Assembly (NCBI GenBank): GCA_009617715.1
Contig: VTFK01000194.1
Coordinates: 794,783 to 858,782 of the forward strand
DNA from: Plectrocnemia conspersa
Lineage: Eukaryota; Arthropoda; Insecta; Trichoptera; Polycentropodidae
Direction of reading: 5' to 3'
Length of the DNA stretch: 64,000 nt
Under the pieces are notes generated by a model. It was given only the letters and a program-made list of their open reading frames with translations. It was not told the origin of the DNA and ran no database searches. Below are positions 35,251 through 48,603 of the stretch, one piece after another; the stretch's first letter is position 1, and every line of letters begins with the position of its first letter. The translations under genes and the position numbers were made by a program.

Positions 35251-37319
35251 TAATATATATACGTCTGCGAGGGAACACCTGACACGCGGGTCTCCAGGAT
35301 ATTGCAATCCATCTTTATGAATTGTGAATGGGACGAAATGCAGTTAGTGGCACCTGGCGTTCGGGAAAATGGGGAGTCGAAGGGAAAAACGCGAATATTT
35401 CTTCTGGTATTGGACCATTTTCGTGGCTAAGGGCGTCGAATACTAAAGTACGAAAGGTTTTTTCAATGTGTACTTTGAATGTGATACAGTCGTTGGGTTA
35501 ACCGACGTTGCGTCAAAAATGCGGGTAGAGAAATTTTTGACACTAAAAAAATTGCTATAAGATAAAATGTATAAGATTTAATATAAATGATATATTATTA
35601 ATTTATATTTAAAGTAATGCGAATTATAATCTTTTCAAAGGAACATAAATTTGAACAATTTCCCCAGACATTTTTAGTAATTTCTATGTAAATTTCATTA
35701 AATATTCCACGCACATCTCATAAAAATTATGGCATGACTTTCAGCTGGGTTAAACTTTGCTACAATGGTAGTTTTGAACAACTTTGTCTAAATCAATTTT
35801 TGTTGTCTGAGACTACGGTAGCTTCGTTGTACAACGTTAAATTTATCGTTAAAGCTATTTTTTCTACATAAAAGAGTTTGCAATGTATGATAATGATAAA
35901 GTAACGTTTTTACTTTTGAGATAAAGCTGAATATATTTTTACAAAAGATATATTTTAATCATTTTAAAACTTCTAATAATTTCAGAAACTATATGTTGTA
36001 CACATTAAAAAAATATTGGGCATAAAAATGAATGTTTTTGCATGAGAATTTAATTTGATCTAATCCTTAATATTAATGACATAAAATAAGTATTAAGTGT
36101 GTTTCTATATTTTAAATTTTATGGAAATTAGGGTATAAATTCAGAGCTAGATCTGTACCCTAGACATTGCGGTCATTAGGTAAAGTGGCCGCTCGTTTGC
36201 TCCACTGTGGTATCCGTGTGTCTAGCTAGGCCCGGCGTACAAGACGATTATTTTTAACTGCACAAACATCGTGGCGAGAAAGTTTTGTGGGGAGGACAAA
36301 AGTAAGTAATAGCCAATTTGCCGGACAATAAAACCATTATACGCCGCAGACGTAAGTTTCAATTACGACGGGATCTGTTTCCAGGATGCGTCTGCATTTA
36401 GGACTAATAACCGAAAATTATTGCGGCGAACCGGCGCCGTCGATGAGTTAGATATATGTATCTACTGTGGCCCAAATTACGACCTTACGCGCTTGCATCT
36501 TGATTGAATGTGATTGGATGTCAATACGTGGGGTAAATAATGTTATTCCTCAACTATATAATCTATATGATATTTTTATAGATCGCCTTGAAGCAAGTTT
36601 TCCTGTCACCTCGATAATATACTGATTTAACTAGCCCATTTATTGATGAGCCCAATGAAAAGAACAAAACTTTAATTACATTATATCTATTCAAAGGCTT
36701 CTTTACCTTCACATTTATTTATAAGGTTCAAAAAGTTTTTGTAAACAGTCGGCAAAGGCGTCCGAAGAAATTGCTTTCAATGCAGTCTTTTAAGTCTTGA
36801 AATTGCTTTTCTTTGATTACTATTATACGATAGTCTACCAGCTAATAAATTATAAAGTATTTAAAACAGATATTTTGGCTAAACACCCTAGTTAAGTCAC
36901 AAAATCTATATGATTAGATAAAGATTATAAATAAATTATATTTCTGGTGATTCATATAGATTCTTTCCTAAGAAAATATATTGATTATGTCCACTTCAAC
37001 AAATTTAAAAAATAAAATAAATTTATTTTTTAGTTAAATAATAATTCGTCTCCGAATGGACTGAATGTCAAATGAAAAAGGCAATCAAATCGCCTTTAAG
37101 GGCACACTAAAACTGAATAAAATTATAGTAAAATAGTAAAAATAATAAAAAAAAATCAGGAACTTTCAAACCTAAAAAAATTCAAGCTGATTTTAACTGT
37201 AATTTGATGTATAAAACCTTTGAATACCAAATTTAAGCTATTTTATAATTATAAAAACTTTAATTAATTAAATATTATATATTTTATAAAATAAAAAAAT
37301 GCCACTGAGAAACACATCC
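34747..37319. other. Non-coding DNA with microsatellite and islands
   Basis: Islands at about 34990-35510 (enclosing the AT repeat) and 36160-36540. The rest is AT-rich, without supported genes. Confidence 0.4.
35182..35246. repeat. (AT)n microsatellite
   Basis: About 65 bases of uninterrupted AT dinucleotides, followed by interrupted AT repeat. It creates spurious IYIYIY open frames on both strands. Confidence 0.97.
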
Positions 37320-37740
37320 AGGGGCGCAGACCTTCGACGATGTTGTATTTTGGTCTTCGGTAGATGAGGCGCTATTTGGTGTAGTAGTCTAAATTTTGGC
37401 TGACCTTTTTAGAGCAATTTCACTCAGTGAAAGCATCACTAAAGTGTGCAATCTTTACATGAACTGATAAAGGCCTCTCTACGAAGGAGGACTTATTAAA
37501 TGTGAGGCGTAAATTCCAGTTTTGCCTGAAGTTTTGAAGTTTTACTCTAAAGTTTGTGGTTTTTAGAGGCGTTGACGGGGGCCTCTCTAAGAAAGATGAC
37601 TTAAATATGAGGTGCAGAGTCTTGGCTGACATTCTAAAGAGGTTTTTCTCCGTGAATGCAGTTCTGGAAACTGCAATCTTTAGAAACTCACATTCCGCAG
37701 GATATCCATTTAGGTGTGAAATGGCTTGGAACGTGTTTTA
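37320..37740. repeat. Diverged tandem repeat, about 110-bp units
   Basis: Motifs recur in register. GGCCTCTCTA.GAA..A.GACTTA is at about 37472 and 37580. TTGGCTGAC(C/A)TT is at about 37396 and 37622. A TGCAATCTTTA element is at about 37449 and 37672. This suggests three old repeat units. The open frames here (37420-37741, both strands) follow the repeat and are not credible proteins. Confidence 0.65.
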
Positions 37741-37741
37741 A

Positions 37742-40700
37742 ATGACAGCTTTCTGCAGTGCTATTAAGATGCCTTTGATGAAGCCGGCAAACTAAGTACG
37801 CCGGCCCTTCCTGGATCATGAGGGATAGACTCTCGTCTACAAAATAGGTGCGCACAGATCCACTATTTCAGGGCGTAGCAGAAAAGGTGTTTCTATCACT
37901 TACGCCCTTTATATTTCATGAAAAATAATTTTTAAGCGGTTCCGAGAAGCGTTGTTATATCATTTGGCGAAGGGTCGCCAAACGACAAAATTTACTTTTG
38001 CTTTGACAGAATATTTTATTAGAAAATAAATAATTAAATTTATATTTAATACTAAGAATAGATAAAATACAAGAACATGTTTCCTTAATGGAATAAAGAA
38101 ATACCTAAATATAATATATCATGATAGAAATTTTCGCCATATTTGAACAATTTAATTTAATAAAAGACCATATTTAATTAGAAAAGGCTAACGATATATT
38201 AAAAATTTTGCATGACACATCCTTAGATACTATCAGCATTTTTTTATTAAAATATTAGTAAATTAATTCACAGATTCATAAAACATTTTTTTTTTTTTTT
38301 ATCAATAAAAATAAACACTAGCAAACTTTCATAGCCCAATATTATAATACATTAATGATACAAACATGCAGCTTATTTTTAATCTAAATTTATAAATTTG
38401 TATCTAAATATTGAGAACCATACAGAGCAGAAGTCAATCATCGCGTCCTGCGATCAAACGCATTCGGCTGTGTAACAAGTCGGTTATAATTCGTAGGATC
38501 GATGTACAGGGCCCCATAAACCGCTCCATATTGGGCAGTATGCGGCGCCCGGGGCGCCCCGATATTGCCACTCGTAAAAAATAACAAATTGTGTTTTTCC
38601 TACCGGCGCCATGGGGCAGCTTTCGCCGGATTACCAGACCTATTGTTTCTGACCCCCGACATCTGTACGCCGAATTTTATTATATTAGCCGATCGGCCGA
38701 ACAATTTTCATAAGCGGCTGGAAAAATTCTCAAAACAACCATCCACATATAAAATAAATGCAGCGGGGAACACCTGAGGTGATTTGTCACCGGGAGAAGA
38801 AGGAGGGACGTGAGTTTCCAAAGTCGCATCAAAACTTGGATCCCGCAATTGCAGGGAGATAATGGAGAGTTTCTGCCAGATCTTTCGGAAAAGCATCGGC
38901 ATTAAAACGCGGAGCGCGATGTAGAATCACCAATTTTTGTCAGTAATTGAGGGGACGTTTGCTCGAGAGCAATTATGAGAGGATGTTTGTTGGGGTGTGC
39001 ACGTACCCTAGCGACACCTGATATGTAAGGGAGGAAATGTATAGTATCGTTTTGCCGACAAAACTGCACAGTTTCTCTCAAGTGCGCAGCGAAAGTTTAT
39101 TATAGCGAGGGATATTCGAATTAACCAATAAAATCGGAATAACTCCGAGCGGGTCCGAACATCTGTCACGAATGACCCCAAATAAATTACGTTCAATGAA
39201 ATCCGTACGCATTAAGACAATAAATTAAGTTATATGTTATTCTAGGAATAATGGATAAAGTCAGTTGTTAATTGTACGTAAACTACAGTCTCTGTTATAC
39301 ATCAATTTAATTTTGTAGTAGTAATAAATATATTATTTTTATTATTAAATAATAAAAAGAATCAGAATTTATAAAAACAGTTTATTCTACAAAGCTGTTT
39401 ATTTTTCACAGTTCTAATAAAATAAAACTAGGCGCTAGTTTTTTTTAGATATTGTGGATTTAATTTAAATTTAAATAAAAAATAAATATTGATAGATAAT
39501 GTTTTTGGGCTCTGTATTTCATACAAGTATGAATGAAAAAAATGTATTTTTCATATAAAAATAGTGGAAAGCTGCTTAGTATTTTTTTTATAAAATTATA
39601 TTTTTTGCTGTAATGTCTGGAATCTAATTATGTATGTAATTAGTTTACTTTTGCTATGTGTTTTTGTGTTGTAACTAATTTAATAATTTTTAATTTTGTA
39701 CATTTTAATATAATGAAAACTAAGATCTAGAAATCTCAGAATTTAGAAGTGAAATATTTATTATTTATTAAAAAGCTGTATGTATATTTATACATTTTTG
39801 TAAAATAATAAAAAAAAAATTGTAGTAGGACATTATTTTTTATCTATGATCTATGACATACTAACTGTTAAAATACAACAATATTATTCTCATGTATATT
39901 AATCAACTATATTTTTAAAAGTCTGTTTTGTAAATAAATTTATTTAATTTATATTTTTTGGTCAAGTTGTATAATAAAAAATATAACAATATTATAACCA
40001 GTAAAAAAATAAGTAATAAGTATTTTATAGACAGCTTCTTAATTTTATTTTAGTTCAAGTTAATATTAATTATGTATTATGATTAAACATGCACGAGTAA
40101 TGAATATATAACACAGTTTATTTACACTACTTTAATGAATTTTAGTATATTTTTTCAGCTACGTGTGATGCATAGCTTTTTTATTAATTCGATGGGATCA
40201 TAAGCAATAGCTTTTTTAAGGTACAAAAAAAAGAATAATCTGATGTTTGTACAGTAATACATTAATTATATTTTTTTATGTTGTTTTTTTGTAATAAGCA
40301 ATTTTAATAAATAAATAAACAACATTAAAAATATAAATTTGACTACACAAAAAATTTTGTAAAATAATTTGTCAGGACCACCTTCCTGATCGTTGCTATG
40401 AAATTTGTCGCAAGAACTTATAAAGCCAAAAGCTTATAAAAGTAGTTATTTTAACACACTTCTGCCGGAAACATTCACCAGAAACTTCAGCCAAAACATG
40501 GCACTTTGCTTCAGACTAAAAAAAATCAAGAATGCCAAAAATGTAAGCTATGCTGAATATAAACCGAAACAACTCTTAAAAGCGCGAGAAAGTATCGTCA
40601 TTTAACTTTTCGTTACTCTGGCTAAGATGTCACCACGTGACGCAGATTACGTAGAGAACAAAACGTATCTAAATGCATAATAAAATCTTTACGACAAAAA

Positions 40701-42786
40701 TAATCTTGTGTATTATAATAATGATAGATTACATTAAATTTAGAAACAGGACTAAATAAGATCAAGCGTTAAACGTACCGCGTGTGAGATTTCACAGCCG
40801 AGAATTCTCTTCTCTTTCTCTTCAGCAGGAAGCCGTTTAACCTTTCACCGACACCTGACACGTTTCCGTCCAGAGGGGACCCGATGAGGGCCTCGGGGGC
40901 CCTCAGGGCGCCTCCGTGTATGCCGAAGCAATTAATAAAACAAACGCGTTTATCCCAAGAGTGGTCCCCCGGGGCGGTCAAGCAGAACAATACTGTGCGA
41001 GACTCGATCCGCCGAGAAACCAACTGGGACCAGATAAGGATGTAATTATATAAGTACTGCTATATATAGAGAAAGATCAAGACGTTCTCTGAACTTCTTG
41101 AGCTCTCTATATAAGGAGCGTATGTATCCAAAGTGGAATTGAAATCGTCGCAATCCACTGTCTGGAGTCTCTGAGGTGAGATTAAGTTTGTCCGAATGAA
41201 AAAGTTAATACGTATATAGGTAGATATTGTATTTAATTACACAAATATAGAAAGACTTCATTGAAATAAAAATTAGTTCGTTTTATCTCTTAATAAAGAT
41301 ATATTTCTCTGATTTATTATACTGAACAATAATCCGTATTTAATTTTGAGATCGTTTAACGTTGAGTTTTGACCTCTAGGTTTTAAATATAAATTGAAAG
41401 TAAAATATTTTGTATAAAAACCGCAAAAATGCTCAGATTGATCTATCTGATCTAAATTAATGATACATTTTAAATATTAATATTTTTTGTAAAGCAGAAT
41501 TTTAATGAAAGTGATATGACCTCAGGCATATAAGTTTCTAATCATAAATATGCTGACGGTAAGAATTTCTAATTATAACAAAAAAGTTTTAGATATACTA
41601 GTAAAAATGCTTTGCGAGAGATAAAAGAACATCGTTTGTCAGGAGATATAATAGATCACGACCCTCAAAGACGAAGAATTCTCCTTAATGGTAAAGAAGA
41701 CAGTTAGGGATGCACAACTATTAGTTATGCTATGATAGTTTAAAAAAATGGTAATTAAACGCTCAAAGTGTGGTAGGTTATTTATGGATCGATCTGTCTC
41801 GTTGTTGCATCTGGTGGCGCCGCGGTCGCGCAACTTGCATCCCTCGGGATCATTTGTATTCTTGAGACGCGCTCAGGGATAAAGTCGGAAGTTGGGGATG
41901 CAAGGGAGGAAGTGCAACCGATGCTGTGCCGCTGAGACAGGTGTCTTCAATCCCTGGCGCGCGGGCAACTTTTGTCGTAAATTGAAATGTAAGATGTAAT
42001 ATAATGGAGACATGGATAATAATAGTATAGCATCTTATGTTAGTCGTCTGATGGTACAGGTTCATGGATTTCTAATATAATATATATTACTTTTTCAATA
42101 CATTCATATTTTGATGATCATATGTCGAAAATGTTTGAAAAACGAAGCAGGAGATATTAAAAAAAAATATATGTTCTTCGCAAGAAATCAGGATTTGATT
42201 TGCTTCAAAATAATTCCATAGAAGTCAGCAAAACTAAATCCGATTCATAATTTTATATTATAAAGATTTTTCAAAGTTAAACTGAGGGTTTATAAATTGT
42301 ATTAATAGTGTATAGTGTTCTATGCAATATGATATTTTTTGTTCAGATACGTTGTTCATCGCTTTCAAAGCTCATTTGGATATTATTAACTAAGATATTG
42401 AAGAAATAATTTCATAATTATAAACCAAATATCTACAGAGATAATTAAATATTATAAGACAAGTTAAGTACTTTTAAACAGACATTGAATTTTTTTTTAT
42501 ATTTTTATGATAATTTTATTGCACATTTTTTTAGTTATAATATCGATGTTAGTGCTTGTTACAAAAAATTAAAAATATTGAATAAAAATAATATTTTACA
42601 AAGTAAATTATATTTGAAGTGTATAAAGGATATTTCTATAATTTTTTATCTAAAGAAAGCTGAATCAACAAGGACATGTTGACATGTTGATAGGTCTCAT
42701 TTCCTCCTTTTTTTTTTTACTATTTTATTAATATTACGCTAAAAAAAATTTCAAACAGCAAAATTCTGACCATAGATGATCAATAT

Positions 42787-42817
<31 letters not shown>

Positions 42818-43330
42818 AAAAATAATGTCTGTATATATAACACGTAAATTTGCCAACTCCACTTTTGGGTGAAAATGACCTAACAATGTCATCTTGTACC
42901 TTTAATAAAAATACTCCAAAATATCCAATTAAACACCAAAATTTCATATCAAGAAAACTGACATATTGTTTTATTTTCTTGTTTTCAAGTTGTCTATTTA
43001 GTTTTTTTGTTTCCCCTGTAAAATTGTCAAAAATATTTTATGCTTTAGGCCATATGTTAATATGATTTTAATTAAAAAATATTTTATAATTCTATTAATA
43101 ATTTTCATTGGTATGATATACTTAAATTTCTAATATTAGCACCAATTTTCCCTTGAAAATAAAAAAAAATATTAAGCAATTAGAATTAATATTAAGCAAT
43201 TAGAATTAAAAGTAAAACATACATATTTAACAAGCAAACAATTACCTATGTCCTATGTGGAATTTTCGTGTGCGCAATTTCATCCCCCTGCGTTATTTAT
43301 GATATATTATATAAATGGCAACAAATTAAA
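37742..43330. other. Non-coding DNA with islands and AT desert
   Basis: Islands: 37780-37960 (with an AGGGCGTA/TACGCCCT inverted pair at about 37871-37904), 38430-39200 (very CpG-rich, with GGCGCCCGGGGCGCC near 38544-38558), 40770-41180 and 41760-41990. Between 39200 and 40760, and after 42000, the DNA is AT-rich. A short AT microsatellite is at 42794-42817. No gene is supported. Confidence 0.4.
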
Positions 43331-43540
43331 TGGTCTGAATTTAAATCATCTTTGGGTAAGAATAAAAATCAAATCTCGGTCTGAATATTATTAACAGTCT
43401 GATTATAATTATATTATTTAGGGTCAGATTAGATAGCAAATGGTTAGAATAAAAGTAGCATACTATTAGAATATAAAAAGGAAGGTCAGAATTGAAATAA
43501 TTAATGGTCATAATTATAGTTTTCAGGATCAGAATATGGT
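43331..43540. repeat. Degenerate GGTCAGAAT-type array
   Basis: About eight variants of GGTC(A/T)GAAT followed by A/T-rich spacers occur at roughly 20-base multiples between 43331 and 43540, for example at 43332, 43378, 43421, 43483 and 43526. It looks like an old minisatellite. The AGGTCA-like cores resemble nuclear receptor half-sites, but this may be coincidence. Confidence 0.55.
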
Positions 43541-43556
43541 TATATTGGAACCACAC

Positions 43557-43822
43557 AGAGCAAAGTTTGTATGGGACGAAAAGGATCCTTTCTTGAAACT
43601 CGCGTAATTACTGTGACCAAAAGTGATTATTTTACAATAGTGCGATTACACAAAAACTCTCGTTACGACTAGAATTAAAGAGTTCCCTCATAAATAGCAC
43701 GCAAAGATTCTCTGGTGCATCACCGACAATAGGGAATATTCATATTAATTTTTAGCTTCAAGTGGTAAATTTAAAAGTTCTATAATTTTAAAATTTACAG
43801 GACAAAAAACTTTGCTCGGCTT
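43557..43822. mobile_element. Candidate MITE of unknown family
   Basis: GAGCAAAGTTTG at the left and its imperfect complement (AAACTTTGCTC) at about 43809-43819 could be terminal repeats. The inner part (GGATCC.TTCTTGAAACTCGCG..ACTGTGACCAAAA.TGAT) recurs at 51315-51590, supporting a dispersed family. The ends are not confirmed. Confidence 0.45.
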
Positions 43823-44118
43823 AACTTATTCACTTAAATGTAGGGTTCGCCTGCAGTATTGATACGCTTTTTATGTTTTATTGTGTGCGAGAAAAGTAAC
43901 ATTATGAGATTGTGCTGATTTATTTGTGACATGCCCAAATGCTCAGACCAACCCAAACGCGAGTTTCCGATTTTTTTTTATACCGCTAGCGTCCGTGATG
44001 TGCGGATGTGAGGTAAGCATATTTGTTGTTTAACATTTAAAGGGACGAAATAAAATATTTAAACCAATCTTAATGCATCGCTGATCCATTAAGGCCGAAA
44101 AAATAAAAAAAATATTAC

Positions 44119-44246
44119 CTTGCAAGTTCTCGATGGGCAGCACGAAGTCGCACATTTGCACGTTCAGCTTCGTGCTCTGCACGTGCCAGTCTGGCGTGCA
44201 CTTCGCTTCGTGCCACGTCGGCATCGCGGGATACACCTTCTTCTCT
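44119..44246 (-). CDS. Internal exon of an unidentified gene (partial)
   Basis: On the minus strand a T-rich tract and TTTCAG acceptor lead into a 128-base open segment ending CAAG before a GTAATA donor. One base completes the incoming codon, 42 full codons follow, and one base starts the outgoing codon. The peptide includes KKVYPAMPTWHEAKC, TPDWHVQSTKL and CDFVLPIENLQ. Of the 42 codons, 37 end in G or C, in sharp contrast with the AT-rich surroundings; this is the strongest coding signal in the window. I do not recognise the family. Two cysteines and two tryptophans are present, and no signal or membrane segment is seen. The neighbouring exons must lie far off or be very short, so much of the window may be intron of this gene. 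Confidence 0.75.
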
Positions 44247-46786
44247 CTGAAACAAACAATAAAAATTAGCATCTCTACAATTTTCTATATCAAGTTTTCA
44301 AATTAACATTCTCCGCTTGAGCCGCTTCGATCTCGTGCCACCGCAATAACAATCGGAATCAAACAAAAGGGCCCGTGCATTATGATTCATTCTCGTGTAC
44401 CCACCAAAACGAGGGTACGCCCTCTCCACTGACAAGCCGTCACTTCCGTTTGGTGAAAATTTTGGCAAATATTTGCCAGAGCGGTTCCTCTGTCGGCCGA
44501 AACGTGAAGCTTAAACCAACACGGGGATAAGTCACCATGACACACAGAGACACGCCGAAGGGCGATAAATAAATGTACCTGTCTCTCGACAAATATACCT
44601 ACCCTAACCCCCGAGAATATATTTGCACTATCGCGGGGACGTCAATTGGTAGCAGTACAGAGAAGATAAGAACACGAGTTAGTTACGAACTTGACAGCTG
44701 GCGACAGATGGCTCGTGAGTCATTCAAAGTGACCTGAACGAATTAAGTCATTCGTTGGTTTTAGTCTTGAACCATTTATTTTTTGGCATAAATATTTGCT
44801 ATACACGGGGAAAGTCCACGGAGGGAGATAAGCGATGGTTTAGAGCGGTGCGCTCCAAAAAGGACTGTAAAGGGGGATTTTGCAGATAAACCTAAATAGA
44901 TGGTTTCCCCTGAACTTACATTATTTGCTTAAATTAGTTCGTCAATATTGGCTGTGCGCACTGGAGAGATGCAGCGTTGCAACTATGCATATTAAAAAAA
45001 AAATAATAATTAATATATAGAGTAAATACAAAATACTCAGTACTATATATTAATGGATTTCTATATTCAATACCAATTGAAATATAATTTATTTTTATTT
45101 TAAAATTTGATTCCAAAAGTCTCTGTAATAAGTTCTGAAAATTGACTCTTATTATATTGAAAAATATATTTTATCAATAATATGTTTTGATATATGAATA
45201 TAAGAAAATATATGTACATATATAAAAATATGTGATGGTGATTATATAAAGCTATAAGTATAAAATAATAGCTTTTTGAAAGTAATTATGTTTATATTTA
45301 CTTCATTGCATTTTTACATAGCAATGTAAGTAAAAGAAACTCGAAGGTGATGCCATATAAATGCAACATAAAACATTATTAAAATATGTTAATGCAATTA
45401 TGCATATTTTGCCATAAAAACTTTACAACACATATGATATTTCGTCCCGTTTTATGACTGTTTGAATTTTATTGCTGCTAAAATAAGAAATGTAGATTTT
45501 GGATGCTTCTCCGCATACATATTTATATAGTGAACAGTAAAGTTTATATTGCCATCATTAAATAATCAATGTGTAGGGTTGTCTCAAAAGTTCATCCAAA
45601 TGTTTTAGTTATTTTTAAATATATCTATCTAAATGACTAAATAGAAGTCGTTAATCAACGAATCAATGATCTGATTCTAGCGATAATTAAATCGTAGGAT
45701 GTTCTGGGTAGTAATATTATAAGCAAAAAGTTGTAGAACACCTTGTATGTGTTAAATCCCCGTAGGATTTCCTCGTGTGTGAGAATCGCCAAGAAAGGGT
45801 GGTATTTTATATTTTTCTTTTTTTTCCTCGAGCGCTAAACAAAACCGGCCAAATCCTAATGCGTTTAGATAAAACTGAAAGTATTGAAGTCTTCCGCCGT
45901 GAAACGGACAAGGGCGCCACCATCGCCGCTTTCAATCTGACAAACAGCTCCCCGAGTAAAAAAGGTCCCGGGGGATCCTAGGGCTGCGAGGGGTCCTGTG
46001 CGGATTACCCGAAATCGGCAAACAAAATGCAGCCGAATCCTAGACAGCTTACCGTTGATTGACAAATCTACCCGGACGCCGAAGAAAAATCTTGCGAAAG
46101 GATAAAAAACTATAGATATGATACTAGCGCGAGATCCTCGCTTTTATCGTGATCTAGGATAGCAAAAGAGGGTTGCGAAATCCTGCAGTGTATCGTACAA
46201 CATAGAGGGATTTTGTGAAAACCATATATATAAATATATAAGAATTACATGCTTTTTTGGACTGATTTGTAATGAAGCTACGTAATGATTTGATATATAT
46301 AATACATGTATGTATTTATTCTCATTTGAGGGGAGTTTATATACACATTTCCTGTATATCAGGTGCTTTATGAAATATTTTTAGGGAGATGAATAGGAAG
46401 GAAATTGAGGTGTACCCTATGTATCATGGTTATATAACATTACACGAACCCCTATGCAACAATTTGATGTAGAAACCACAGCGGGATTTGTATTATATTT
46501 ATTTAAAAATACATGGCACATAATTGTGTGGGTTATATGAAATATGTACACATATCATATGTATACAATATTATATTTAATAACATCAAGATTAACACTA
46601 TATTGTATATATATAAAATGTTTTTATTTATGTATATTTATTTTTTGTTATAAATCACATTTTCTGTCAATATCTTTTAGCTTTAAAGAATTAATATTGT
46701 ACATTGGTACCACTGTAAAAAATATTTTCCCCACAAAGATAATCTTTATTTATATTGAAAGTACATCTTTCTAATTTATTGAATTA

Positions 46787-46861
<75 letters not shown>

Positions 46862-48308
46862 TTATTTTATTTAATGATTAATTATGTATTGTATAATATG
46901 ACACATTTTTAAATTTAAATTTTCAAAAACTATGTCGACGATATCAAAAAAACGTACATTACTGGATTAAAAGTTGTATTTTCACAGAAATAGGGGTTTT
47001 AATTTTTTTTTTGATAAATTTGTTAAATTTTTTATATCAACACAAAAAATTTGCCTTGAAATCGTTTTGGACACAAGTTTATGCATTGTATTTCAGGAAT
47101 TTTAGTCTCAGCTCAATATTAAAAACCTGTGTTAGGAAAAGTATGTCATCCCTTTTAATAATTTTGCAGACTCTATAAAACATTAAAATTATTAAATTAT
47201 TATACGAAAACAGATAATGTTAAATATATAAAAAAATTATTATTTAACGCTTTGTTTCACAGTATTGCAAATTTACAACAAATTCCTAAATTTTGGCTTC
47301 ATAAATTCCTTAATTTCATAATGATGCATATTTGCAACATACTGTTTAATTTTTTCCTTATTATATAGAGTAATATTTAGCCGTTAATATTTTTTCTATG
47401 ATAAAAAAAAATTATAAAAGGAAAGGTTAGAGAAATTTATTAAAAAAAATTATTGAAAAATTAAATTTTTTTGAGGAAACTAAAAAAAATATGATATCAA
47501 ATATTTTTAATTAATATATTTTTTAATAATTATTAATATTTAAGATTACCATTAAAATAACAAGAAACATGCCATTTATATTTTTGATATTTAAAAAAAA
47601 AAGCCGAAAATAGTTTGTGGCTCTTTTATATTTAAGAATTCTAGAATGATTTTAGTTTATTTTGCTGTATATTTGAAAAAATATTTTTTTTAAATAAGCT
47701 GAAAAACTTTATACTATCAATATGTTTTTGTAAAAATTAAAATATTGGTTAGGAAATACTGTATTTTAATATTCGATATTTTAAAAGTTGGATTTTGTAT
47801 AAATCCTACTCAGAAATCAATTCATAATTTTATATATAAATAAAAAAATGTAATTAGTATTTAGTATAATTAAAAAAGATAATTTTAGATCAGTAATAAT
47901 TTAAATATGTTAATAATCTAGTTATAATAATAAGCTATTTAATAGCGTAATAACATGTTAAGTTAATCATATATTTACTACAATCTTGCAAATTTGAAAA
48001 TATTTAATATAAATTGTTACGGTGAATCTAAATACATTTTCATATTTAACTTCCACTAAATATATTATATGTATAGTTTTTATTTTGAAAATGCTAACCA
48101 AAAAAAAAAATAGAATACGACAAATTCAAATGATTGAAAATGTACTGTGGCATTCTTAAACAGCGTAAAATAATACTTGTATCTTATTTAAATAGATAAG
48201 TTTAAGCAATGTTTTTCAACGTAAAAGTGATTTAAAATAAATGCGGTTCTATAAATTTAAATTATTAAAAAGCTAAATAATACAGATAAAACTCACTTGT
48301 CTCACAAA
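44247..48308. other. Intron-like DNA with islands, then AT desert
   Basis: Islands at about 44290-44960 (directly upstream of the exon on the minus strand) and 45740-46200. From 46200 the DNA is extremely AT-rich, with the AT microsatellite at 46790-46858. Open frames at 45775-46065 overlap on both strands without domains. Confidence 0.45.
46790..46858. repeat. (AT)n microsatellite
   Basis: About 69 bases of AT dinucleotide repeat. Confidence 0.97.
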
Positions 48309-48603
48309 TTTATTTATTTATTGTAAATATTTCGTTGTAAAATGACAAGCGTAAGCCCAATAAACACGATCACCAACTACAAATAAATAGTGAGACACCA
48401 GACTGAAATCAATATATTAAATTAATTAAAAATAATATTACATCTTATAATGCATAGATGGAACTATGCACAACTTAATTGTATTTAAATTATTTATCAC
48501 GATAATCATCTGTGAAATTAGAAAAATCTATGAAAACCTAATCTGGGGTGATTGGAATAATAATTATATTATATAATAATCACTAATACCGATCACCTAC
48601 ACA
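48309..48603 (-). mobile_element. SINE copy, 5'-truncated
   Basis: Read on the minus strand, it matches the 17672-18010 SINE from its body to its tail (ATTAGTGATTAT, CCAGATTAGGTTTT, TGATTTCAGTCTGG). It ends GATCGTGTTTATTGGGC...TTTACAATAAATAAATAAAT. The tRNA-like head is missing. The tail is closer than the first copy's to the 3' end of the LINE at 27770-29231. Confidence 0.65.

Noticed and set aside
35087..35312. Three IYIYIY-rich open frames
   Set aside because: They are translations of the AT microsatellite.
37420..37741. Overlapping frames on both strands
   Set aside because: They follow a diverged tandem repeat unit rather than a conserved protein.
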